Positions 37,132-48,383 of a DNA stretch of 64,000 nt are shown in pieces. The notes under the pieces are model-generated. The model had not been told where the DNA came from and searched no databases. It worked only from the letters and a program-made list of their open reading frames with translations. Position 1 is the stretch's first letter. Each line of letters begins with the position of its first letter. The stretch is from Uloborus plumipes (taxonomy: Eukaryota; Arthropoda; Arachnida; Araneae; Uloboridae). The stretch is taken from assembly GCA_038373865.1 (NCBI GenBank), contig JAXGGA010002851.1, positions 15,001-79,000 on the forward strand, written 5' to 3'. Made by a program: the position numbers and the translations under genes.

Positions 37132-38555
37132 GGGGAGAGTGATAATGAATGGGCCATGGTGATGAATGGGCCACTAACAAAATATGAAAAAGAATTTGCA
37201 TGTTTTTTTTTTTGATGCCATCAATAGATGTAGCTATTTGTTCTACTAAACTCATCCAATTTTCATTCGTTTGCGCTGAGCCATTTTCAAACTAGAGTGG
37301 CATGGTCAAGAATCTGACTGAAAAGTAAGTTTTTTCCATTTTTAGTAAAACATTTCCTAGCTAAAATGTACCAAGTATTTCACTGCATACATATGTATAA
37401 GCTAGTCTTTCCATATCTATAAACTAATTTTAAGATGTATTTTGATCTTATTTAAATTCAATGTACTCAAAAAACCTAAATGTATTCCAAAAGTATAGGT
37501 GGGGCTGAATGGGCCACTATGTCATGGTAATGAATGGGCCACCTAAATATTGTTTTTCTTCCTTTTCTTTGGATTTTCGCATTAATATGAAACACAACTG
37601 ACTGTCATAGATACATTAAGATTAATGTCGTCAAAACAGTTTTGTAGTAACTTCTAAATATAATTTACAGATCTATATTATACTCCTATAGTACAATAGA
37701 CCTCTGGTCGCAGTGCGTGGCTTGAAAAAGCCCCCCTCTCTCCTTCATATTATATTCCTCACAGTACAATTTCATTTTCTTTCTTGGTAACTTAAGTTAG
37801 ATATTTATTATTCCCGATGTCTAGTAAATTTGAAAATTTTTTTTTGAATTTTGACAAGTTTGAAAATGAAGAAGTTTTTGAAAGTGATTTTTAATATTAT
37901 TTTTGAAATATCAAATTTTGTTAAATCGTAGTGGTATTATCTGTTTTTTTTTATATATATTTGATGTTATTTATTTCTTACAATCTCGTTATTTAGTCAT
38001 TTTTCTGCTACAATTGGTATGCATCAGTTTTATTTTAATTGCATCATTTTTGATGTTCATATAATTTTAAATCAGTATGATTTTGTATCATCATGTCAAG
38101 TGCCACATTTATTTTGTCATATTCAGCAAATAAAAGATTAAATCCACATGTTTTCATTGAATTCATCTAGTGGCCCATTCATTACCTTCGATGGCCCATT
38201 CAACCCCATAGGTGGGGTTGAATGGGCCATCGAAGGTAATGAATGGGCCACTAGATGAATTCAATGAAAACATGTGGATTTAATCTTTTATGTTTTCATT
38301 GAATTCATCTAGTGGCCCATTCATTACCTTCGATGGCCCATTCAACCCCATAGGTGGGGTTGAATGGGCCAAATTTCAAAATTTTTATTTTCTATTATAA
38401 TTTATTATAGACAGGTGCTAATCCAACTTTTATGACTTTTTTAGATAGCCAGATAAGTAAAGTAACTAAAACACAAATTTAGAGTTAAAACAAAGTGTTA
38501 GAAAAAATTACAAAAATTCAAAACCAAAAAGCGGCCCATTCATTACCACTCTCCC
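37132..38555. mobile_element. Nested TA-flanked element with many AATGGGCC motifs
   Basis: Starts GGGGAGAGTGATAATGAATG and ends with its inverse (CATTCATTACCACTCTCCCC), flanked by TA (37130-37131, 38556-38557). The host repeat exists uninterrupted just downstream (about 38688-38840: CTTTATATACACTGAAT), giving an empty-site comparison that supports the TA duplication and exact ends. AATGGGCC or its inverse occurs about twelve times. No transposase. Tc1/mariner-like MITE by target choice. Confidence 0.85.
38150..38372. repeat. Palindrome plus partial repeat inside nested element
   Basis: TTGAATTCATCTAGTGGCCC through CCATAGGTGGGGTTG to its inverse forms a near-perfect hairpin centred near 38210, and its left half is repeated at 38297-38372. 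It looks like fold-back duplication of a terminal segment within the element. Confidence 0.8.
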
Positions 38556-38557
38556 CT

Positions 38558-39019
38558 ACACTGATTATTTGTGCAAAATTTGGACAAAATATATTAATAT
38601 ATAGAGGTTGCGCAAACGCCTTGAAATTTCGAGATATTGATAAAAACGTGAACGTAAATGATATCTATGGAACAGAGTAGCCTTTGTATTTTTGTTCGTC
38701 TTACCGTCTTATTTAGGCCTTTATATACACTGAATTATTTGCCCAAAATTTTAGTAAACTATGTTTACCTTTAAGAGTACTTCAAATTTTGTGATAGTGG
38801 CACAAATGCGAACGTAAATAATAATAATAAAGTTACTTTATTGCTGTTTTTTTCTCTGAAGAAAAAAACGTGCAATTACAAAATGAACTATATATCTGAA
38901 AAACCAATGAAATGCAGAAGAGTATGAAAACTAATCAAATACGAAAAAAATATAAAAAACAAATTTAAATACATTAAATATATAGTAGTTCGCTCATTAA
39001 TTCTTGCAATACTTTTTAA
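38558..39019. other. Subterminal tandem repeat and spacer of the 3.8-kb element
   Basis: Two copies of a roughly 155-bp sequence (TTGTATTTTTG.(G/T)CGTCTTACC to AACGTAAAT.AT): copy 1 is 37086-37131 plus 38558-38687, copy 2 is 38688-38830. Tandem subterminal repeats are often transposase binding regions; that role is inferred. Confidence 0.6.
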
Positions 39020-40450
39020 GGTTACATTTTTGCAATTTTGAAACCTTTTCTGTGTTCCTGTATGACTTGAAGAAGACACTGTCTTTGTTTTTCGTCGTTA
39101 GTGATAGTCTTAACAAATGCTTCAATAAGGGCCACGCCAAGCTCCGTATTGTCATTTACAATCCTCAGTTTCTTCGGTAGTACAAAGCATTGTTGATAGC
39201 TATGTTGAAGATTCCAATGCTCAGGATCAAACAGCTGATATATTTTGACTTTCTTCTTTACATGAATAAGGACGCTGAAAATGTTCCAAATCATTTCTCA
39301 GTGCTTGCACAAAAAGGGTTGCTGGGAACCCAGTTCTTAGATATTCTTTCCCATTAACGATAAGAATGTGAAATAAATCCCATTCCTATGTTACGAATAC
39401 CTTTTCCTGGTCCGGATGCAAGTTTGAACTGGTTGTAAAATAAACTTGAAGCCATAAAGGATCTTTGACGCAGATATAACACGATGAACCGCTCCTGGGA
39501 CACGAAAACATACACCAAGAGAAGGTGCTCCGCTCAAGAAAATCACACTAAGCTCTAGTATCTTCCTTAGACACTTCTTTTGCATGAGTCATCAGAAGTT
39601 GACTTTGCGAAACTTCCATTACTAGTTGCACGTTGCTCTGAATTGGCTACCAACTTCTTAACCTCGTCGTTTCTCACTCCAGGTTTAAAATTAGAATGTT
39701 TTATCCTTGACTATGATTGCTGAAACCGCTTAGAAAGCAGTATTGTAGATAAAATGGCAGTGGATGGTTCCACGCAATTGCGTGAACACCGCATTTGACA
39801 TTGCACGCAAATTCCCAATTCTGCCTATTTCTTGGTTTATTGGTTAAAATACCGAAAGACCAAGACGAGAATAGACTTTGGTTGTAATACCACAATGTCT
39901 AAAATATAATGGTGGAAAGCACAATATAAAAGTTGCTTCCCTAGTTCTTTTTCCCAAGTTCAAACTTTCTCCAACTTTAGTACCGGCACTACATGTCGTA
40001 TCAAAACACATACCACGTACGAGCTCAGTAAATTCCCATTTATCTAACTGGTTATTGCACAGCAACATTTGCCGTAGCAATTCCAGTGCCAGACGAACTT
40101 ACTAGAACCCAGAAGTAAATCATCAATGCTTGTGGTCCTGAGACTAATACTGGTATGAAACCCACCGATCCTCCTTCATTTTCCCAATATATTTTGTATA
40201 AGTGTTTCGTTCCAGTGAACTATCAAAGGAAGTCATAGATTTAAAAGACTTTTGTAAGTTAACGGCTGATTTAGAGCGAATAGTTTGCCTTTACCGTTTT
40301 ATGGACGCTGTCAAATCCTCCCCATTTTGACCTATACTTTGTACTGTAGCAGCTACTATCAAAGTGGCTTTCTGTCACTTATATTGGGCCCTGTCTAGAG
40401 AGGATGCTAGGTGTTTTAGCCGAATAAACTCATACATCTCAAACAACCGA
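39020..40450 (-). pseudogene. Decayed hAT-like transposase candidate of an unnamed family
   Basis: Minus-strand segments in several frames read in order as one protein: KATLIVAATVQSIGQNGEDL (about 40380-40320), LIVHWN (about 40225), SSGTG (about 40090), LDKWEFTELVRGMCFDTTCS (40050-39990), FHHYILDIV (about 39910), LELSVIFLSGAPSLGVCFRV (39560-39500), FDPEHWNLQHSYQQCF (39230-39185), and LRIVNDNTELGVALIEAF then DEKQRQCLLQVIQEHRKGF (39175-39035). This order matches, from memory, an uncharacterised multicopy animal family with a CFDTTxSNTG motif, a C-R-H-H motif, an A-R-W motif and an E-R-G/HR-K C-terminus. D, then C/H-H, then R-W, then E is the order of RNase H-fold residues in hAT transposases, and the element has hAT-type 8-bp duplications. 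Several frameshifts and stops make it dead. Assignment to hAT is inference. Confidence 0.6.
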
Positions 40451-42366
40451 AAAGAAAACAGAAACCACAGCCCGAGCTTGCAGCTGCATTTTCTACCCAA
40501 ACTGAGGTAAGAGATGATGCAGCTTTGGAGCGGGGGGGGGGGGAGCGTTACAACTCACTTTGAGCTATTATTTTATTGACTAATTACTTAGTAGAGCAAA
40601 CTAACATTTTTCAATTATTCCATTTTATATGAAGAACAATATTATTTCGGGTAATGAAGTTATGTACACTAACTCTCGAAATTGCCAATTTTCAATAGAA
40701 TTCGATCGCGATGCGCGACCTCTAAATATTATTCAATTGAGCTAAAATTTTACATACATCACATTCATGAATAGTGTAAAAAAACTGCGGGGTAAGACCA
40801 AAGAAATTTAAAAAAAAAAATTTTTGAATCACCCTAATGTACATCCTTATTTACAGAGGTGTTTGTAACGATTATGGTAACAGTGTCGCGAGTTCAATTA
40901 CTCCTTCCCCATCTCAAAAAGTACCGAATGAGCCTGAAGAAGTTTTCCCTTAAAAAAATATATACCACCACTTAAAAAGCACTGGTAACACGAAAAAAAT
41001 ATGGTAACAAATTGCTTCTTCCGTTTATAATTTTGATTTTATAACCTAATACATATCATACAGCTAAGATATCTCATGAGTTTAATTGGAATCTGAGCAG
41101 GAAATGAACAAAAAATGTATTTTTATTTTAAAACCAATTCAAATAAAATTACTTAAATCAGTAAATAATTACTCAACATTGCTAATTAAAAAAATAAAAA
41201 TAATTCATATACAAAAGGTTAATTGAACAAGAATTAATTAACGTGCAAGAATTACCTGAGTAGAGAGATCTCTATTGTAATTTTTTTCAACAATGAATTA
41301 AGCGTGTTTGCTTCGAAACCCCTCAAATATTTTGTTTTCATTAAGAGACGTTTTATAATCACCTATGTGACGAATGTGTTTATGCAAACAACTAACTATA
41401 TCACTTAATTACCATGAGACAAAACTGTAACATTTGCTATCCCCCTGAAATGTATTGTGATAAATAGATACTGTTGAAATTTAAACAATGATAATCGCCA
41501 ACTTACGTCTCCAACTCCCGCAGAGTAAATTACATAGGTTAAATTTAAGCTCATACATGAATAGCAGCTTATTAAAATGAATTGTTTACTCAAATTATTT
41601 CGATTGTCTGTTACAACGGTATCAAAGGTTTGGTTCATTCGCCAACGCGATATGATCTAAAATACTTAAATATGCATATTTTTGAAGGTTTTCCAGTTTT
41701 CTATAGGCTAAATAAGCGATAACCGTTATTTCAATGTATCATAATAATACGTTTTTAAATATTTTTAGTCAAATTATGGAATTCATAATGATATACTTCG
41801 AGTAAATTATCATCGAGTAACATAAAATCAGAACTTATTAGATCTAAAAAGCTATGATTTTATGTTGGGCTTTAAAAAAGTAATTAATTTCTGCCTTATT
41901 TATTGGTAATGAAAAATATTTTAATTTTATTACAAAAAAAAGTCTTTAATTAGACACTAATAAATATTATTACTTAAATGTATTCTGCTTCGTTTTTTTT
42001 TCTCCTCAGTTGAGCTTGCTAGCAAAAAAAAAAGACTGAGTCAGAATGTAAACTCCTACTAAGAAGAGTCCAAGGTTATTCGAAAAAAAATATCATTTAG
42101 TATTTTCTACAAACTAAACTTTTACCATAAAGTTATATGAGAGTGCAGGTCATCAACATACCATCATATGAATCTGTCTTTTTAATTTCAATTGTTATAC
42201 TTAATTACTTCCTTTTTATATTTTTTTAATGTAGCGTCATTTTTGCATTCCATTTTTTATGCTTTTGTTAAAACTTGAAAGAGAAGTACGCTAAAAAAAC
42301 ATTGTATACTGTAACAGAACTTGCCGGCCAGGTGGCTGCTATCAACTTTGCTAAATATTTTCAAGA

Positions 42367-42405
42367 TACTGGATAGAGACATTTTATTGATGTCTCTATC
42401 CAGTA
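42367..42405. repeat. Perfect 16-bp hairpin
   Basis: TACTGGATAGAGACAT (42367-42382), 7-nt loop, ATGTCTCTATCCAGTA (42390-42405). Too short for a canonical pre-miRNA; may be a fold-back relic or a protein-binding palindrome. Confidence 0.8.
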
Positions 42406-42430
42406 CTGTAAATATTATAGCAATAGTGCT

Positions 42431-42769
42431 ACGACTACGTTTTTAGGAGCGTTTGCTATGGATCAAAAAATAAAAAAAATACTGAGAGTTTCAAAACACA
42501 AAGTGCATTCAGATAACGTTACATCTACAGTAATTAAAAAATACGGGAATAGTTGATTCCTAATTGCAGCACTTGTTTACACTATAGACTAAAATTGGGA
42601 ATCATTTACGTTTTTCTTAAAGGAAATGTCCTATGCAAAAGAGGCATTAGGAAAAGAAGACGACTACGTCTTTAGGAGCGTTTGCTATGGCTCAAAAAAT
42701 AAAAAAGTACTGAGAGTTTCAAAACACAAAGTTCATTCAGATAACGTTACATCTACAGTAATTAAAAAA
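42431..42769 (+). repeat. 110-bp direct duplication
   Basis: 42431-42541 and 42660-42769 share ACGACTACGT.TTTAGGAGC, GTTTGCTATGG.TCAAAAAA and ACTGAGAGTTTCAAAACACA through ATCTACAGTAATTAAAAA with few differences, 229 bp apart. No element ends were found. Confidence 0.85.
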
Positions 42770-43841
42770 AAATCAGAAGGACACTAATCTACCTTTTAAA
42801 ATAAAAATAAAATAACATACATTAAAAAAAAAAAAAACTTTTAACGCAGGACTTCAAAGAACTTTAGGTCGACAGGTAAGGAAAAAAAGGCTTACTTAAA
42901 AGGAAGCTCGCTTATTTGTGACAAAATTTTCTGCTTTTTGACCACTGGCAGCGAAAGCAAATGACATTAAAATTTAAAAAATGAAAAGTGAGCTTACCTG
43001 CAGTAATAGTGGATCAAATTAAATCTTTTGTTGAGCAAACGGAGAATTTTTCTCTGCATTTTTTTTATTTAACGGATGAATCAAGAATACAATTAAGCTT
43101 TCGGAAACTTTAAATTCCAATTCAAGGTGTAAAAATTTTTAGTGGCATAGTTGGTTTGTTAATTATATGAAATGAGTACGTGTTGAGTATTTCTAAGTAA
43201 TACGAGTATGGGATTTTTTTTTAATGGCCACCAGATTATTAAGTGCAAAAGTAGATAAATCTTCCTACCAACATGTTCCACCAACCGACCATTTTTTTAA
43301 AAATAATAAGATCCAAATCCTTTGTTAGATTAAGAATTATTTATTCTTAATCTTTTTTAGGTGTATAGTCCACTTTTCCTGAAAATTAAACCATAACTAT
43401 TCCATATAGATGGATTCTCTATCTCATTATCCTACTTTCATTTTTCTAATTTTTACCATTAGTTACAATTTTCATTTTTACTTTTATTTTTACAAAAGGA
43501 CTGGAGTAATATGCTCATATATTATGCAATTAATAAAATTGCTTTCTTATGTATTGCGAATTACACGAAAAATGTAACGATATTGATTTCTGATGTGTTT
43601 TTATCTTTTTATCGTTTTTTTTTTTTTTTTTGTACTTAATGAAATTTAAATTCAACTACAGTACGCTTCCCCAGAACTTTGTTTCATTACATTTTTTTTT
43701 CGCTAAGATCTAACACTCCTGTTTCAGCTGCGCAGTTTTTAAGAAAATCGAACACCCCATGTATTAAAGTTTACAAATACCTTTGTGCTAAAGATGTACA
43801 GAAAATAAACAACGTTACAATGCACAAATGAGCAGGGATAC

Positions 43842-43887
43842 TGCAGACACGTGTTTCGGCGTTACAAGGAACGCCTTTATCAATGCA
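43842..43887 (-). ncRNA. Hammerhead-like ribozyme motif, left arm copy
   Basis: Inverse copy of the motif at 44498-44543, identical over the stem II and GAAAC-GTC region. The same reservations apply. Confidence 0.2.
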
Positions 43888-44497
43888 AAAAAGTTGTGAG
43901 CTTATGGATGCACAGACATCCGACAAAAGCAACGGAAACAGAAGCGAACAGCTTAAAAAGCAAACATAGCGGATTACATGAACACCAATAAAAAAATTCG
44001 AAGCCAAAAAAGATCCAATGGGAAAATAAAGAATGAACCGAAGCTTTCTACAGGTACGAATGGAAGAAAGAATTCGATTGGCGACACGATAAGCCCTTTT
44101 ATATAATTTTGCCTTTTCCCTTTCTAATTTATTCCTCTGATTTTGCTGGCATTTTCCATTTTCTACTTGTCTTTATTTTTCTTTTTGTTTTTTTCATTTA
44201 CCGATTCGCTTTCTTTCATTCTGCTCTTTTTTTGTTCTTGCGGTTAACAGTTTAACCTGGTGTTTTTTTTATTATGTTAGCCTTTTGGCTTATCGTGTCG
44301 CCAATTGAATTCTTTCTTTCCATTTCGTACCTGGTAGAAAGCTTCGGTTCATTCTTTATTTTCCCATTGGATCTTTTTTGGCTTCGAATTTTTTTATTGG
44401 TGTTCATGTAATCCGCTATGTTTGCTTTTTAAGCTGTTCGCTTCTGTTTCCGTTGCTTTTGTCGGATGTCTGTGCATCCATAAGCTCACAACTTTTT

Positions 44498-44543
44498 TGC
44501 ATTGATAAAGGCGTTCCTTGTAACGCCGAAACACGTGTCTGCA
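44498..44543 (+). ncRNA. Hammerhead-like ribozyme motif, right arm copy
   Basis: TGCA (44498) can pair with TGCA (44540) as stem I; TTGATAA stands where the core CUGAUGA would be; GGCGTT/AACGCC (44510-44515, 44522-44527) forms a 6-bp stem II; GAAAC (44528) is followed by a tiny stem III (ACA/TGT) and GTC at the expected cleavage triplet. Compared with the consensus, C3 is U and G8 is A, which could keep the 3-8 pair as U-A, but there is also one extra A before stem II. Activity is doubtful; it is best read as a decayed or divergent hammerhead. Confidence 0.25.
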
Positions 44544-44600
44544 GTATCCCTGCTCATTTGTGCATTGTAACGTTGTTTATTTTCTGTACCCCATGTATTA

Positions 44601-47240
44601 TTTAAATTTAATTAAAATTCCGAAACATGCTATTTTTTTTATTAAATAAATATTTTTTTATCAAAAAAAAACTTAAACAACTCATATACAGAGACAATAT
44701 TAATTAATAAAACTGTTCTCTGATACTTATGCAATATTATTTTTTTAGCATTTTTTTTTTTTTTTCAGTGCTTTTTTTTTTTTTTTTTTTGTAATAAACA
44801 CAGCCTGTTATATTCTTCCAAAGATTTTTTTTTCCTAAAGGTATTTTTTCGATAATACCAGCAAAGGTATGTATTTTTTTTTATCAGAATCATAACATAA
44901 AATGAGTTTAATTAATTCCTCAGTAAAACAATTTTGAACTTCGAAGTTTTGTTCAAACCACTTGCATTGAAAATTAATTAAATGGTTTGCTTCCTAAGTT
45001 TTTAAATATATTCTTAAGTAAACTTAGTACGCTTTAATTAATCATATTTTTTCAGCGCTTTGAATAGTTTGGTTAAAATTAAAAGCAAACATACCAGCAA
45101 TCTAGGGTCACGAGTGTGGTTATAATTTGTACGCAATATATTTACATTAGTTTGAAAATTATTATAAAATGAATTTGTTCTCTTGTATTGTATCAACTTT
45201 TCTCTTGTTGAGAACATTGTTCGCAAAGACATATTTTGACATTTTATATTTGAATAGGGACTAAAGGGAGGTACTCGTATTTCTTAAAAAAGAATCAGGG
45301 CAATGTACTAAACAGTTTTAAGTGAAATCTTAGTCTTTAATTTTTTAAACACAGGGAGATGACTTGAACTTTTCTATATGGTAAACTCCCCACTATCCCC
45401 GGTTTTTCACCTTTTTTTCTGTTCTTTTTTTCCAATCATCACGTAGAAAAATGCTACTATTTCAGTTTTATTAGTGCAAAATCTTCTTTCACAATTTTGA
45501 CACAACCTAACTTATTTCATTAAACTAAGCTCTAGAATTGAAACCCTATTCTAGGGCGTTTGAAAATTTTCAAGTATAGTACAAGTTTTAGAATCTTTCT
45601 CTGATCTAAGTCATTATTTTTTGAATGGTGTTTCAAATCTGTCCCTTTTTCATATACTTATTTAAAACTGTTAAAATTCTTGCATACAATCGTGCTACAT
45701 TAAGAACAGATTATATATACATATTAAGAATAAAATCTTCTGTTTTTATAAGCAATATATTTGCATTACAACAATAGAATAGGGTCAGAAAACTATATAG
45801 TTATTTTATTTCGTACTTCTACGTGCCAAAGGAGCTGATGAAAAAAGTCTTATTTGCCATTACTTTTATTTATTTTCTAAATCATTAATTTTATTTTGTT
45901 TTAACTCAGCTGCATTCTGCAAAATAACAAATCAGTTTATTTTAATGAAAGATAACTCGTTTTAGTTGGTTCATAACGAATTTCCTTCCTTTCATTGTAG
46001 AATAATACAATCTTTAAAAGAAATTTAAGTACCCGTGTCATTATGCGTTTTGCGAAATATGCCTTTTCAACTTATTAGTGGCCTTATTTGCTTAATCGAT
46101 CATTTAGGATATTGCTGACAAAATGATAATGATTAGGATGTTTTTAAACCCGTGTTTATGCAAAATTGTTTTCTCAAAATTGTCGAAAACGAAAATTACT
46201 CAAAATTGTCTTTCTATTTTCCATATGTCTTTGCTTACCTCAACATGGTCCACGTAGGATGATGACTCACATTTGTTGTTTCCAGTTTTCTTCTAATTTA
46301 AATACTCTATAATTAATCTTAAACTTCTGAAACAACATGTTTTCAAACATGTGTGTGCGTGTGCGTGTGCGCGTGTGCGTGTGTGTGTGTGTGTGCATGT
46401 GTTTGTGTGTGTTAATGCAGTTTTGACAAAACCAAGGGTTTTTTTTTTTTTTTTTTTTGAGATTAAATGCAAAAAGAGAAAAGAAAACAAGAAGTTCTGT
46501 CAAGAACTAAACGAGCCTACTTTCCCGTACATCGACATCGGCATTCTAGCACCTGATCATTATTCTCTTGATCATCTGAGACTAAACATTATGTCAAACA
46601 TACCTTTTTAGCACTTAAAGCTGATTTCTAAAAGCAAAATATACCCCTCTCATCAGATGAAATAGAGACATAAAAAGTAAATAAATGAATAAATGAAGTT
46701 TTGTCGCACCTTTTAAAGAATGTAACTGTTACAGTTCTTCCGTAGAAAAATTCCTCAATCGTTTTCAAAAAAAAAAAAAAAATTAAAAGTACAAAGTACA
46801 TCAAAACACATTTTATCAAAGAAAGGAAAAAAAACTCGTCCGTCGATAAAATGTCTCAATTTTCACTTTTAAACCGTTGCCAGTTGTTAAATATAAATAA
46901 AGAATAAAATGCCCTCGTGAATGAAACACTTTTGTTACAAAAAAAATCGTCTGCCAAAAAAAAAAATAATAGTAATAAATAAAATAACACAAATGAATAA
47001 ATAAACAAAAAATCGTCTGCACAGTCAGTCATTTTTTTCTGAGCCTGCATTTCCGCCATGTTTGTGGAGTCGGAGTCAGAATCAGAGTCCTCACAGAAGA
47101 TTATTCAGAAAAGTACTTTACAAACATTATTTATCAAAACCATTTTTTTACAAAGTTAGTTTGAAGGAAATCCGACTTTAAGTTCCAGGATCAACATTCA
47201 ACTTAAATTCCCCGTAGGCGCTAATGTTGAATTTTTTTCT
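44601..47240. other. No gene seen; AT-rich DNA with a TG microsatellite
   Basis: Long T runs near 44755 and 44775. ACTCCCCACTATCCCCGG near 45387 resembles the terminus of a GGGG-type MITE without a partner. GTCGGAGTCAGAATCAGAGTC-like low complexity occurs at 47068. No exon recognised. Confidence 0.45.
46350..46412 (+). repeat. TG microsatellite with CG interruptions
   Basis: About 62 bp of GT units with GC substitutions, then a T run at 46439-46459. Open frames in both strands over it (CACACAR / THTHTH) are artefacts. Confidence 0.95.
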
Positions 47241-48262
47241 GAACGGTTCAATATTGAACGAAAAATGGTTCAAACCAAAAAGCGAAATAAGGGAATGAAC
47301 CTCTCCGAGATCTTTCAAACAAAAAAAAGTTTATTCCATTCGGATGGTTCACTCAGAAGTTATTAGGTGGGGAAAGGTTGCTTGAACGGTTCAATGTTGA
47401 ACGAAAAAATGTTCAAATTGAAAATTTAAATACTGCAATGAAGTATCCTTGCTGAGATCCTTCGAACAAAAAAAAAGTTTATTTAAATCGGACTGTTCAC
47501 TCAAAAATTATTAGGGGTGACAGCTTGCTTGAGCGGTTCAATGTTGAACGAAAAATTGTTCAAATCGGAAATGTAAATACGGGAATGAAGTATCCTTGAT
47601 AAGATCTTTCGAACAAAAAAAAGTTTGTTGAAATCGGACTGTTCACTCAAAAGTTAGCATAGCGGGACAGGTTGTTTGAACGGTTCAAAGTTGAACCAAA
47701 AATTGTTCAAATCGAAAAATCAAATATGGGAATGAGTTGTACTCGCCGAAATCTTTCCAACAAAAAAAAGTTTGTTCAAATCGGAATGTTCATTCAAAAG
47801 TTATTAGGGGGGGGGGAGGTTGCTTGAACGGTTCAATGTTGAACCAAAATTGTTCAAATCGAAAAATCAAATATGGGAATGAGTTGTAATCGCCGAGATC
47901 TATCCAACAAAAAAAAGTTTGTTCAAATCGGAATGTTCATTCAAAAGTTATTAGGGGGGAAAGGTTGCTTGAACGGTTCAATGTTGAACGAAAAATTGTT
48001 CAAATCAAAAATGTAGATACAGGAATGAAGTATCCTTGAAAAGATCTTTCGAACAAAAAAAAGTTTGTTCAAATCGGACTGTTAACTAAAAAGTTAGCAT
48101 CGCGGGACAGGTTGTTTGAACGGCTCAAAGTTGAACCAAAAATTGTTCAAATCGAAAAATCAAATATGGGAATGAGCTGTACTCGCCGAGATCTTTCCAA
48201 CAAAAAAAAGTTTGTCCAAATCGGAATATTCATTCAAAAGTTATTAGGGGGGGACAGACAGA
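47241..48262 (+). repeat. Seven-unit tandem array, about 147-bp unit
   Basis: Units start at about 47241, 47394, 47531, 47678, 47826, 47971 and 48118, each with GAACGGTTCAATGTTGAAC, GGAATGA, GATCTTTC.AACAAAAAA, AGTTTGTTCAAATCGGA and TTCA.TCAAAAGTTATTAGG. Units 3 and 6, and 4 and 7, resemble each other more than their neighbours, suggesting a three-unit higher-order repeat of about 440 bp. The palindrome GTTCAATGTTGAAC starts most units. No protein is encoded. Confidence 0.9.
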
Positions 48263-48310
48263 CAGACCGACCGACAGACCGACAGACCGACAGACCGACA
48301 GACCGACACA
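48253..48310 (+). repeat. GACAGACC microsatellite ending the array
   Basis: GACAGACAGACAGACCGACC and GACAGACC repeats directly abut the last array unit and are followed by ACACACAAATTCCCCATCTC. ACAGACAGAC tails after such sequences are common at the ends of arthropod retroelements, so the array may be the expanded tail of one. Confidence 0.9.
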
Positions 48311-48383
48311 CAAATTCCCCATCTCAATACCCTACTTTTAAATTTTTAATTTTTCGATATTCATTTTACCTTTTTATTTTTTT

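Larger units (their letters stand above)
37052..40836 (-). mobile_element. 3.8-kb hAT-like transposon with 8-bp target duplication
   Basis: Begins TAGGGTGATTCAGAAA and ends TTTTTGAATCACCCTA, flanked by perfect 8-bp repeats ATGTACAT (37044-37051, 40837-40844). It carries on the minus strand the decayed gene at 39020-40450 and, near the left end, two tandem copies of a roughly 155-bp subterminal repeat, the first split by the nested element 37132-38555. An 8-bp duplication with TAGGG termini is hAT-like. The gene product belongs to an unnamed multicopy family, so this may be a divergent hAT group whose transposase is not generally labelled as such. Confidence 0.8.
40837..43766. other. No gene seen; hairpin and short duplication
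   Basis: AT-rich DNA without recognisable exons. It contains the perfect hairpin at 42367-42405 and the direct duplication 42431-42541/42660-42769. Small frames (for example 41405-41638 minus) show no domain. Confidence 0.45.
43767..44588. mobile_element. Snapback element, Penelope-like terminal repeats in inverted orientation
   Basis: Arms 43796-44095 and 44287-44589 are about 98% identical inverted copies around a 191-bp spacer. A 12-bp direct repeat CCCCATGTATTA flanks the whole (43755-43766 and 44589-44600), the right copy starting where the arm ends, so this looks like one insertion event. Each arm holds a GGCGTT...AACGCC stem followed by GAAACACGTGTC, a layout I associate with hammerhead-type motifs in Penelope-like elements. 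A 75-78-codon frame (MASNFFIGVHVIRYVCF...) is present in both arms but is unassigned. No reverse transcriptase is present. The Penelope assignment is inference. Confidence 0.55.

Noticed and set aside
43771..44605. Identical 75-78-codon frames in the snapback arms
   Set aside because: Identity is explained by the recent palindrome. A signal-peptide-like start is visible but nothing shows selection on protein.
46267..46611. His/Thr- and Cys/Ala/Val-rich frames
   Set aside because: Produced by the TG microsatellite and the following T run.
47241..48262. CRISPR array considered for the regular repeats
   Set aside because: Units of about 147 bp are similar throughout, with no short repeat/unique spacer pattern, and the DNA is eukaryotic.
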